18,781 nt of DNA from Clostridiales bacterium (GCA_022791355.1 JAAVYX010000208.1:1-18781); one strand, 5' to 3'. Positions 1 through 8,605 are shown, numbered from the stretch's first letter. Notes: a model not told the origin generated them from the sequence alone. Made by a program: numbers and translations.

Positions 1-2
1 GC

Positions 3-254
3 TGCCCCGGCGGCTGCGTCAACGGCGGCGGCCAGCCGGTCCAGCACGCGGTCACCCGCAACTTTGTGGATCTCAAGGCCAAGCGGGCCGAGGCTCTCTA
101 TGAGGCCGACCGGAACAAGGCCGTCCGCAAGTCCCACGAGAATCCCATGATCAAGACTCTGTACGACGAGTACCTGGGCGAGCCGGGCAGTCACCTGGCC
201 CATAAGATTCTCCACACCTCTTATGTGGATCGGTCCAAGAATGTGATTAAGTAA
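3..254 (+). CDS. [FeFe] hydrogenase, C-terminal end (partial)
   Basis: This frame is open from the left edge, so only the last 83 residues are seen. It begins with the residues CPGGCVNGGGQP, the third H-cluster cysteine motif of [FeFe] hydrogenases, whose two cysteines help hold the catalytic iron cluster. After it comes the usual small C-terminal region with DLKAKRAEALYEAD and a tail resembling HYL/AHKILHTSY, the 'small subunit' domain of these enzymes. The family reduces protons to H2 or oxidises H2, with ferredoxin or NAD(P)H as partner, in the cytoplasm. Which subtype this is (monomeric HydA or HndD of a bifurcating complex) cannot be told from the tail alone. The TAA stop is followed within 60 bases by a strong terminator, so this is the last gene of its unit. 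Confidence 0.9.
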   Translation, partial: CPGGCVNGGGQPVQHAVTRNFVDLKAKRAEALYEADRNKAVRKSHENPMIKTLYDEYLGEPGSHLAHKILHTSYVDRSKNVIK

Positions 255-309
255 AGCCGCTGATTGGCGTACCGCGCCTGTTTTGCAGGCGCGGCGTATA
301 CCGGCTTGC

Positions 310-341
310 AAAAGACCCCCGGCCGCGGCCGGGGGTCTTTT
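310..341. terminator. Rho-independent terminator, perfect 32-base palindrome
   Basis: A 32-base perfect palindrome reads AAAAGACCCCCGGCCG and then its exact complement, ending in TTTT followed by TCTTCTT. The A tail on one side and T tail on the other make it able to stop transcription from both directions. It sits 56 bases past the hydrogenase stop codon, between convergent genes. Confidence 0.9.
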
Positions 342-388
342 CTTCTTATGGCGAACCGGATGTCCTACAAGCAAACGATACGCCAAAC

Positions 389-416
389 AAACGGGGCTCC
401 TGTGGGAGCCCCGTTT
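389..416. terminator. Second hairpin terminator between convergent genes
   Basis: A 12-bp stem AAACGGGGCTCC pairs with GGAGCCCCGTTT around the loop TGTG. The short AAA/TTT tails are weaker than those of the first terminator. It probably backs it up, or ends the PucR-type transcript arriving from the right. Confidence 0.6.
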
Positions 417-450
417 CGGGCTATTGAAAAAGCGCCCGAAGGAAAATCTA

Positions 451-533
451 TAAAAAAGTTTTCGCCCGCCTTTTTTAAAAGGCGGTGGGGTCGGGGGAAA
501 AGCCCCCGTCGCGTCCCGCGGGACGCAAAATCC
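451..533 (-). repeat. Interspersed intergenic repeat, copy 1
   Basis: Read on the minus strand, this segment runs from GGATTTTGCGTCC through a GC-rich centre to AAAAGGCGGGCGAAAACTTT. It matches 9250-9330 (plus strand) along about 82 bases, with roughly one mismatch in seven by eye. The internal AAAAAAGGCGGG/CCCGCC parts can fold. It lies between convergent genes and next to terminators. It encodes nothing convincing; the open frames across it are low-complexity readings of the repeat. Confidence 0.75.
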
Positions 534-563
534 TTTCCGTAAAAAGGCCGGCGTTTTCTGTGC

Positions 564-1595
564 TCACCCTTCCTCCGATACTGCCTCCCGCAATTCCTCC
601 AGCTTAAAGGCCAGCCGCAGTGAAAACCGGGTTTCCACATTCTTTATGTCCAGCCCCGAAATCTCCCCGATTCTCTCCAGCCGGTAGGCGACGGTATTGT
701 AATGGGCGTAAAGAGCCTGGGCCGCCGCCTTGGTATTGCAGCCGGTTTGCAGGTAAACCTTTAAAGTGGCGCAGAGCGTACTGTTGTGGTTTCGGTCGTA
801 GGCTTTTAAGGGCTCCAGCAGCCGATAGGTAAAGTCGGCCGCCGGTCCGTCGGGCAGGCAGGCCAGCAGGGCGCAGGCCTCCGGGGCGTTCTCCGCGGGC
901 AGGACGGCGGCCCGTCCGCCCTTCTGGCTGCGCCGGGCAATGCTCACGGCTTCCCGGTAGCCATCTGCCAGCGCGCCTACAGGGCAGGCCCGGCTTAGAT
1001 AGAGACTGACCTTTTTCCCGCCAAGCAGGCAGGTCAATTGCTCTATCAGAGGCCGCAATACGTCTCTTTCCGCCCCCGCCTCCAGAATAAAGACCAGCCG
1101 GCCGTTCAGTACGACGGTTATTCGGCCGCTTTTCTTCTGGATGAGACGGGATATCCGCATCAGCTTTGCAGCGTCGGGCCTTTCTCCGCCCGATTGCTCA
1201 TCAGGATCCCATACGGCTATAGCCACCTTATAGCTGACGTTCAGCTTGTGGGGAAGTCCCCGCTCCTTGACCTTCGGATAGATACGGGCGGCCATTTCCG
1301 GTTGGCCGGACAGGAGCATCCGCCAAAACTGACTGCTGTATTCCAGCCGCAGCTCCTCCATGGCCGCTGGATTGGAGGGTTCCAGAGACGACCAAAGCCC
1401 GTCCGGCCCCTTCCCTGAGCTGGAGCCGCCGTCATGGAACGGCCGGGGTCCTTTCGCGGGCGGCCCGGCAGTCGGCTCCATGGTGCCGCAAAGGGAATAG
1501 ACTGGCCTCTCGTACCCAGCCGGACGGCCGGTTTCTTTCATGGATTCCGCTCCATACAATTCCCTGCAAATTTGAGCTGGTCCGGTCTGTATCAT
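564..1595 (-). CDS. PucR/CdaR-family transcriptional regulator
   Basis: The protein has 343 residues if it starts at the ATG at 1595, chosen because GGAGG lies 9 bases upstream; the frame stays open to 1661 with no ribosome site. The last 65 residues (from about YDRNHNSTLCATLKVYLQ through NTKAAAQALYAHYNTVAYRL) are the typical PucR C-terminal helix-turn-helix (HTH_30), in which 'L..YL...CN...AA..L..H.NT..YRL..I' is diagnostic. The middle resembles the GGDEF-like domain that precedes this HTH in CdaR proteins. The first 75 residues are proline/glycine rich and not recognised. Members usually activate purine, sugar-acid or amino-acid catabolism genes in response to a ligand, but no such operon lies beside it, so the target is unknown. 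A TATAAT at 1694-1699 on this strand, with a weak -35 (TGCGCA, 17-base spacing), is a possible promoter. Confidence 0.82.
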   Translation of the reverse strand: MIQTGPAQICRELYGAESMKETGRPAGYERPVYSLCGTMEPTAGPPAKGPRPFHDGGSSSGKGPDGLWSSLEPSNPAAMEELRLEYSSQFWRMLLSGQPEMAARIYPKVKERGLPHKLNVSYKVAIAVWDPDEQSGGERPDAAKLMRISRLIQKKSGRITVVLNGRLVFILEAGAERDVLRPLIEQLTCLLGGKKVSLYLSRACPVGALADGYREAVSIARRSQKGGRAAVLPAENAPEACALLACLPDGPAADFTYRLLEPLKAYDRNHNSTLCATLKVYLQTGCNTKAAAQALYAHYNTVAYRLERIGEISGLDIKNVETRFSLRLAFKLEELREAVSEEG

Positions 1596-1669
1596 CCTGT
1601 TTTTCCTCCATAAAACAAAAATAAAAAAGACGCTGGGTTCCCGGAAATCCGAGAGCCACAACGCCTTTG

Positions 1670-1698
1670 TTGTATGCTTTTTGTATTTTTTATATTAT
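1670..1698 (+). promoter_or_regulatory. Possible plus-strand sigma-A promoter in the 1596-1955 gap
   Basis: TTGTAT and TATTAT are separated by 17 bases. It overlaps the candidate -10 of the divergent PucR-type gene. The remainder of the gap (about 1705-1955) has no gene that I can defend; a plus-strand open frame at 1707-1901 is discussed as a finding. Confidence 0.35.
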
Positions 1699-1955
1699 AG
1701 CACGGTTTGTCTCCCTTGCGCATTATCATTATCTCACAAAATCAGAGGAATAATGGGCGGTCGTGTCATGCATGTAACCAATCAAAGCCGCCGGCCGGTC
1801 AGGTTTATGCCCCAGAAGACGTCTACAGCGCCTGGTATTCGCAGGCCTATACTCGCCCTAGTCCCCCCGCAATCCAGCCGGACGGGGCATGCGGTAACTA
1901 ACGGGACGCATGGATACAAACCGCCCTGCCGGAAGCTGTCCCGCGGGTCCGCCGC

Positions 1956-2663
1956 CTATGGCCGGCCGTCCTCGGGCGGGGACAAACGATAGCCAACCCC
2001 GCGCAGAGTGTGGATATATCGGGCCAGGTTCTCTCCCCCCTCTAGCTTCTGCCGCAGAAAACGGATATGGACGTCCACCGTCCGGGCCTCTCCCCCGTAG
2101 TTCATTCCCCAGACCGCGTCCAGCAGTTGTTCCCGGGTGAGGACCTGTCCCGTATGGCGCAGCAGGACCGCCAACAGGTCGAACTCCTTGGCGGTCAGCT
2201 CCACAGGCTTCCCGTCCAGGGAGGCCTGCCGGCTGGAAAGGTCCATGGCCAGCCCTCCCGCCCGCAGCCGCTCGCCCCGGCCGGACATATATTCCCCCCG
2301 CCGGATCAGGGCCTTGACCCGGGCGGTCAGCTCTCTCACCGAAAAGGGCTTGGAAAGATAATCGTCCGCCCCCATGTTCAGCCCGGTAACCCGGTCGTCC
2401 TCCTGACCGCGGGCGGTAAGCATGAGTACCGGCACCGGCCGGGTGGCCGGGTCCTCCCGCAGGCGGCGGCAAACCTCCAATCCGTCCGGCTCAGGCATCA
2501 TCCAGTCCAGGATTATCAGGTCCGGCAGGGTATGACGCAGGGCGGCCAGTAAGGCCTTTCCCTCCGAAAAGGCCTGGGTCCCGTAGCCCTCCTCCTCCAG
2601 CGCCGCCGACAGCAGGCGGCGAATGCTGGGTTCATCGTCTACAATATACACAGTTTGCGTCAC
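1956..2663 (-). CDS. OmpR/PhoB-type response regulator
   Basis: This is a 235-residue two-domain regulator that starts at a GTG at 2663, with AGGGGGG 8 bases upstream; an upstream in-frame TTG at 2684 lacks such a site. The receiver domain (residues 1-120) has the acidic pair D9-D10, the phosphorylated aspartate D53 in LIILDWMMP, a threonine in LMLTARG and the lysine of YLSKPFS. The winged-helix DNA-binding domain (about 140-232) shows ELTAKEFDLLAVLL and the classic end TVDVHIRFLRQKLE ... IHTLRGVGYRL. Such proteins bind direct repeats upstream of target genes after phosphorylation by a sensor kinase. No histidine kinase gene lies on either side, so the kinase is elsewhere. It ends with TAG, which shows that TAG is an ordinary stop in this genome. 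Confidence 0.92.
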   Translation of the reverse strand: MTQTVYIVDDEPSIRRLLSAALEEEGYGTQAFSEGKALLAALRHTLPDLIILDWMMPEPDGLEVCRRLREDPATRPVPVLMLTARGQEDDRVTGLNMGADDYLSKPFSVRELTARVKALIRRGEYMSGRGERLRAGGLAMDLSSRQASLDGKPVELTAKEFDLLAVLLRHTGQVLTREQLLDAVWGMNYGGEARTVDVHIRFLRQKLEGGENLARYIHTLRGVGYRLSPPEDGRP

Positions 2664-2741
2664 GGTATGTTCCCCCCTAGGCAAGCGGTTTGATCGAAGG
2701 CTGCGCGCATGTTATAGCGGATTTATTTTGTCCGTGTTTCT

Positions 2742-2907
2742 TAGAGTGTGTTTTAAAAGGCCGAAAAAAGGTCTTTATGCCCATGAACAGGCAGTTGCAG
2801 CGTCCGAAATCCTCGGAAAGCGAAAGCCTTTCTTGCGGTTTCATCTTTGCTATCGCCTGCTCTTAAAACAATCATCCGGCATTTCGATCGTTTTAAAACA
2901 CTCTCTA
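2742..2907. mobile_element. MITE-like element with 17-bp terminal inverted repeats
   Basis: Positions 2742-2758 read TAGAGTGTGTTTTAAAA, and 2891-2907 are its reverse complement with one mismatch. The outermost TA on each side could be a duplicated TA target. The 166-base unit carries no credible gene. Its size, terminal repeats and AT-rich ends fit a miniature inverted-repeat element moved by a transposase encoded elsewhere. No transposase is in this window, and the family is not identified. Confidence 0.45.
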
Positions 2908-2981
2908 GCGCGTATTGTGAAAGTCAAAGAACCAGGGGATTTCTCCCAGGAAAAAGCCGCATGGATTTTTGGATTTAGCGC

Positions 2982-3116
2982 GAGGTTTCGCGGCAGGCGT
3001 ATTTATATGGATACTCCATGACTAAATCCAACGGCGTCTGGCTTCCCGGCGTAGGCGTCGTCTGCGCTAGGACTATATTGGAGTACTGAGAATAGCGCGT
3101 CTGCCGTGAAATCTTC
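2982..3116. repeat. Long imperfect inverted repeat
   Basis: The arm 2982-3017 (GAGGTTTCGCGGCAGGCG ... ATACTCC) is the imperfect reverse complement of 3080-3116 (GGAGTACTGAG ... CTGCCGTGAAATCTTC), agreeing along most of 36 bases. A separate perfect 10-bp pair, TTGGATTTAG at 2969-2978 and CTAAATCCAA at 3022-3031, interlocks with it: the two stems cannot form as simple nested hairpins. The section is either a structured RNA or a decayed mobile element. A 47-residue minus-strand open frame (3118-2975) crosses it but has only a weak ribosome site. Confidence 0.45.
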
Positions 3117-3149
3117 ATCCCAGCCAAACGGCAGAAAAGAAAATATGGC

Positions 3150-3190
3150 GCGAGATCATATGCTTTGCAAGGTAAAGCATATGATCTCGC
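3150..3190. repeat. Perfect 17-bp hairpin downstream of secA
   Basis: GCGAGATCATATGCTTT (3150-3166) and its exact complement (3174-3190) flank a 7-base loop. It lies 91 bases past the secA stop codon. On the secA strand it is followed by CCATATTTTCTTTTCT, only a broken T tract, so a role as a secA terminator is possible but not clear-cut. A protein-binding dyad or a repeat unit are alternatives. Confidence 0.6.
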
Positions 3191-3280
3191 ACCCAATCGT
3201 TATCGCCTCGGCAGAAACAGTCCGTACTGTATTTTGCGCCGGCGGGCAGGCTGCACCCGACCGCTGGCTTCCCGCTTTTC

Positions 3281-5470
<2,190 letters not shown>

Positions 5471-5482
5471 ATTGTCCCGCAG

Positions 5483-6034
5483 CTAGTCGAAGCCCAGCTC
5501 GTTGTTGGTGGCGTAGGTGATATCGGCGTTGTAGGCTTCCTTTTTCTCCTCATTGTCCATACCGTGGACGATCAGGCCGACGGTAAGACCCAGAAAACGG
5601 TAGACCTTGCCCATCCACTCCGAGTCCCGGCGGGCCAGATAGTCGTTGACCGTGACGATGTGCACCCCCTTGCCGGTCAGGGCGTTGAGGTAGGCCGGCA
5701 GGGTGGCCACAAGGGTTTTACCCTCGCCGGTGCGCATCTCGGCGATGCGGCCCTGATGGAGGATAATGCCGCCCAGAATCTGCACGGGGAAATGCTTCAT
5801 ACTCAGCACGCGCCAGGAGGCCTCCCGGCAGACGGCGAAAGCGTCGGGCAGGATGGTGTCCAGAGACTCGCCCATCCCCAGCCGGTCCTTTAGGATATCG
5901 GTCTGCTCCCGCAGATCGGAATCGCTCATGCCCTGATACTTGCTTTCCAGCTCCAGAACCCTTTTCTGGATGGGGAGAATGCGCTTGATTTCCTTGGCGC
6001 TGTAGTTGCCGAATAGCTTGGTGATAATACTCAT
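5483..6034 (-). CDS. secA: SecA preprotein translocase ATPase, N-terminal part ending at in-frame TAG
   Basis: This part starts at the ATG at 6034 (residues MSIITKLFGNYSAKEIK, the usual SecA beginning) and reads 183 residues to TAG. It includes the Q motif region HFPVQILGGIILHQGRIAEM, Walker A MRTGEGKTL (residues 100-108, K106) and the TVNDYLARRD motif. It breaks inside NNELGFD-stop-LRDNM; other SecA proteins read NNE(F/Y)GFDYLRDNM, so TAG replaces a tyrosine codon. The ribosome site is weak (GGAAAGAAAGAG about 9-19 bases upstream). The frame is open further upstream to 6199, but that stretch does not resemble SecA. Alone, this fragment could not hydrolyse ATP, because Walker B and the second fold are missing. 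Confidence 0.88.
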   Translation of the reverse strand: MSIITKLFGNYSAKEIKRILPIQKRVLELESKYQGMSDSDLREQTDILKDRLGMGESLDTILPDAFAVCREASWRVLSMKHFPVQILGGIILHQGRIAEMRTGEGKTLVATLPAYLNALTGKGVHIVTVNDYLARRDSEWMGKVYRFLGLTVGLIVHGMDNEEKKEAYNADITYATNNELGFD

Positions 6035-6526
6035 TGACTGCACTCTTTCTTTCCGGCCGCCTGCCGCGGCCTGTGTGATTTCCCCGCTCGCCTGTACGGA
6101 TCGGGCGGGCCCAGCGGAGGCCGCCGGGCGGAGTCTTTTCAGATCCCCGTTTATGCTTCGCGGGAGTTCTCTCCCCGGGGCGGCTGGACCGCCCCGCATC
6201 GGCCGGGAATGATGCCATTTGCCTCCAAAGAGTTATACGTCTGCCAGCCGCCCTTTAGGGCAGGCTGTTAAATTCTACAGCATTTTTCAAATGAAAAAAC
6301 GTATTGGTCCTTGCATGCGAATGGTAAACCCGTCAATATACGAATCAAAATTATTATAACACAATTACGAGAAAAAGAAAGCATTATTTATGGTTAAAAG
6401 GCTGGAACGGTTGCCTTTTCGACCGGACCGTATTATAATGTGGATAACTCTCGGACGGCGGAGCGCGGCCGTTCCTTTTTTGCCGCCGCGCGCCTGCCGC
6501 ACCAACGACAAAACGGAGGTTCCCGC
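6035..6526. other. Divergent upstream region of secA and the membrane-protein gene
   Basis: No gene is seen in these 492 bases. They hold a 10-bp GC hairpin with one bulge (6245-6267), an AT-rich stretch at 6290-6400, a minus-strand TATAAT at 6353-6358 that may serve secA but has only a poor -35 (TTTCTT, 16-base spacing), and a good plus-strand promoter at 6411-6439. The secA leader would then be long, around 310 bases. Confidence 0.5.
6411..6439 (+). promoter_or_regulatory. Sigma-A promoter of the membrane-protein gene
   Basis: TTGCCT and TATAAT are separated by exactly 17 bases, placing the transcript start near 6446, about 80 bases before the start codon. Confidence 0.7.
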
Positions 6527-7267
6527 ATGTATATTGTATCGGTTCTCTGCCTGCTGCTGCTCGTCCCCTATCTGGTGGTGGGACTGGCCTTTATGCCCAA
6601 GGGCAAGGGTAAGCAGCTTTTCAACATGGTCTATTCCGCCCTGGCCTTGGGCGGCGTGGGCGGCCTGCTCTATGTTTTCTGCCGTCAATATGTAAACGAT
6701 TACAAGGGCTACGCGCAGGTGGGGGCTGAACGGCTGGACGTCATGCTGGGCGCCCTGCTGCTCATGATTCCGGTGATTATCCTTCTGGTCATCGTCAATA
6801 TGGTTTTGAAAAAGCCCCGCGGGATGCTGCTTTTCTGTATCGCGGCCGGCCTAGTCCTAGCAGACGGCGTGGGCGTCTGCGTTTACGCCTGGCTGGCCGA
6901 CACTGGCTACGCCGCCTTTCTGCCCATGGCCCTGCCCGCCGCCCTCCTTCTGGTCCCCCTGCTCTGGGCCCTGGCCGCCGGGGGGTTGCTCCCCTTCGAG
7001 GGCAAGGCCGGCCGGGCGGTCCACTGGTCGGTGCAGACCCTGCTCTTCCTGATGGTAGCCGGTCTCATGGGCTACGGGGCCTACACCCTCCAAGCCCTGC
7101 TGGGAGGCTGGAACGCCTCTCTCTTCCGCTTTGCTCCCATCGCTCTGGTGGGGCTGATTATTCCCGGCGTACCCCTCTTCGTCTTCTTCTACGACATGGT
7201 CAAGCGGTCCGACCGGCCGGCGCGTACGCCCCGCAGGCAGCGAAAGAAGGAAGCCCGCGCAAAATAG
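6527..7267 (+). CDS. Predicted seven-helix membrane protein of unknown function
   Basis: This 246-residue protein starts at the ATG at 6527, with GGAGG 7 bases upstream; the frame is open earlier but the residues there are not hydrophobic and precede the ribosome site. By eye there are seven membrane segments at about 4-22, 34-51, 71-93, 98-122, 127-150, 164-188 and 196-219, followed by a strongly basic tail (KRSDRPARTPRRQRKKEARAK) that probably stays in the cytoplasm. Gly- and Leu-rich helices with few charged residues suggest no obvious transport or catalytic motif; I do not recognise the family. It has its own promoter at 6411-6439 and ends with TAG just ahead of a bidirectional terminator, so it is transcribed alone and divergently from secA. 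Confidence 0.8.
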   Translation: MYIVSVLCLLLLVPYLVVGLAFMPKGKGKQLFNMVYSALALGGVGGLLYVFCRQYVNDYKGYAQVGAERLDVMLGALLLMIPVIILLVIVNMVLKKPRGMLLFCIAAGLVLADGVGVCVYAWLADTGYAAFLPMALPAALLLVPLLWALAAGGLLPFEGKAGRAVHWSVQTLLFLMVAGLMGYGAYTLQALLGGWNASLFRFAPIALVGLIIPGVPLFVFFYDMVKRSDRPARTPRRQRKKEARAK

Positions 7268-7326
7268 ACTGATCCGATCCGTTATAAAACCGATGCTCTT
7301 TTGAGAGCGTCCTGGGTTAAAAAGGA

Positions 7327-7360
7327 ATAAAACCCGCCGGTTGATTTCGGCGGGTTTTAT
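7327..7360. terminator. Bidirectional Rho-independent terminator
   Basis: A 13-bp perfect stem ATAAAACCCGCCG pairs with CGGCGGGTTTTAT around an 8-base loop. The A and T ends are symmetric, so it can end both the membrane-protein transcript and the convergent RHH transcript. Confidence 0.88.
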
Positions 7361-7553
7361 TGTGTTGTAACACACACGCTTGGCTTTATAGTCCGTTCGC
7401 CAGATTCATAGGAAGCCCAAAAGCAGGAACGATGTTCGGGCAGGCGCTTTGCAGTCTCTCGGCAGCCCGGCGGGATATAACAGGAGCCTGGTCTGCGAGC
7501 TGCCTTTGGCCATCCTCCCGTCGCTTTTGTTCCGCGCTTCAGCTGAGTATGTT

Positions 7554-7751
7554 TCACTTATCCGCCGGAAGCTTGGATATAGCAGGTTGTTCTATTGTAT
7601 AGCTGGTTATGTGCCTTTTTAGTATGAAATTGATAGATTGAGAGAAGGAACGCTCATTTTCAGCTGCAAGACCTTTTATTGCTTTTATTACATATGTATC
7701 CAAAGTAATACTTACACGTTGCTTTGCAGCTTTTTTTCTTACCTGCCGCAT
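7554..7751 (-). CDS. Ribbon-helix-helix (CopG/Arc-like) small DNA-binding protein
   Basis: This 65-residue protein has a basic N-terminus (MRQVRKKAAKQR) and then RVSITLDTYVIKAIKGLA ... SFSQSINFILKRHI, the beta-strand plus two-helix pattern of RHH repressors: alternating V-S-I-T-L for the strand that enters the DNA major groove, and the 'S.S..IN.IL' second helix. The short C-terminal tail (SYTIEQPAISKLPADK) could be a partner-binding segment, as in antitoxins. Its ATG overlaps the end of the upstream 42-residue frame by 13 bases, implying translation as a pair. RHH proteins of this size are usually autorepressors, often antitoxins or plasmid copy regulators; a palindrome lies in the promoter at 7913-7935. 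No known toxin family is adjacent, so the antitoxin role is only a possibility. Confidence 0.72.
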   Translation of the reverse strand: MRQVRKKAAKQRVSITLDTYVIKAIKGLAAENERSFSQSINFILKRHITSYTIEQPAISKLPADK

Positions 7752-7867
7752 ATCTCACACGCCTTTCCATAGATTTCATAAGACTCTTCCTGCGACAATT
7801 CCGACTTGTCTCGCAACACACGAAGAGTTGCATCCATATGCAAATCCCGTCTGATTTTCTGTTCCAT
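7739..7867 (-). CDS. Small 42-residue protein upstream of the RHH gene
   Basis: The reading is MEQKIRRDLHMDATLRVLRD then KSELSQEESYEIYGKACEIC and GR, a soluble, charged, helix-forming peptide. It starts at the ATG at 7867, with AAGGTG about 6 bases upstream. Its stop codon lies inside the RHH gene (13-base overlap), which supports a real coupled pair. A longer overlapping frame in another register (7660-7872) looks like a shadow. I do not recognise the family; it could be a co-regulator or the remnant of a larger partner. Confidence 0.5.
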   Translation of the reverse strand: MEQKIRRDLHMDATLRVLRDKSELSQEESYEIYGKACEICGR

Positions 7868-7912
7868 AGCACACCTTGCCAATCATTTCGATGAATATTG
7901 GGTGCGACTATT

Positions 7913-7935
7913 TAGAGTCTATTGTAATAGCTCTA
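7913..7935. promoter_or_regulatory. Candidate operator of the RHH operon
   Basis: TAGAGTCTATT and AATAGCTCTA form an inverted repeat broken by one extra base around a GT centre, 46 bases upstream of the 42-residue gene. Immediately upstream on the minus strand is an extended -10 (TGGTATAAAT, 7935-7944), and further out there is a second AT dyad, TATAATTATA, at 7957-7966. The arrangement fits a repressor-bound promoter shared with the divergent gene at 8036. Confidence 0.45.
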
Positions 7936-8035
7936 TTTATACCAGACAGTTATAAGTATAATTATAGTTATTTGTGTTAATTTTTGTAAAAAGGCGTAGT
8001 GTTCTGGTGATAGTCTGACAGTGGGAGGGAGAAAA

Positions 8036-8605
8036 ATGGCGTGGAAAAAGGGGACGGCCTCTGTATGGGAACGGGAAAAGCAGACCGGGCAAAGGGCCTC
8101 TATTCTGGTCCGCGTCCTGGACTATTTTCGATACGCCCGGCCGGTCAGGACGACCTACGTCTATCCGGTCTGGCGGGAAAAGTCCTTCGGCCGGGGCGAC
8201 GACGACCTCCAAAACGGGCTTACGGCGGCCAAAAAGCTCATCCGCATCTCCGGACTGCTGGCACAGGCCGCCGCCTGTTTTGATCCGTCCGCTCAGGAGC
8301 CGGCGCAGGCGGCGGTACGGGGGCAGTACAGCTTTGAACAGGCCAAGGCCGCTTTAAACGGTCTGCTGGACTACATCAACCGGCGGCCCTCCATTGGGAC
8401 GTTTTTCGATGACCGGACGGCCGGCAATTTCCGGTCGGTCGTGCGGGACTTTCAGTGCGCGGAAATCGCTTTCCAAAAGGCCGGACGGACGCGGGAGGCG
8501 GAAGGCCGGGCGGGTTATATACAAAAGGCGGCGGCCTGCATGGAACGTGCCGCCCGCACCTTGGACGCTATACGCGCCCGGGCGGCCGGCAAGCTGCAGG
8601 GGTAG
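8036..8605 (+). CDS. Hypothetical helical protein
   Basis: This 189-residue protein starts at the ATG at 8036, with GGGAGGGA 5 bases upstream; the GTG at 8021 lies in front of that site. It is basic at the N-terminus (MAWKKGTASVWEREKQTGQR), has a short aromatic stretch VRVLDYFRYARPVRTTYVYPVW, and then long alanine-rich helices (for example LTAAKKLIRISGLLAQAAAC and GRAGYIQKAAACMERAARTL). There is no membrane segment or signal peptide. I do not recognise the family. GC-rich third positions match the chromosomal genes around it. It is divergent from the RHH operon and separated from leuA by a long repeat region. Confidence 0.65.
   Translation: MAWKKGTASVWEREKQTGQRASILVRVLDYFRYARPVRTTYVYPVWREKSFGRGDDDLQNGLTAAKKLIRISGLLAQAAACFDPSAQEPAQAAVRGQYSFEQAKAALNGLLDYINRRPSIGTFFDDRTAGNFRSVVRDFQCAEIAFQKAGRTREAEGRAGYIQKAAACMERAARTLDAIRARAAGKLQG

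Noticed and set aside
264..542. 92-codon plus frame in the first gap
   Set aside because: It runs through two terminators and the interspersed repeat; its residues are translated repeat sequence.
5483..5485. Genome-wide reassignment of TAG to an amino acid as explanation for the secA stop
   Set aside because: At least three other genes (ending at 1956, 7267 and 8605) use TAG as their natural end, so TAG still terminates.
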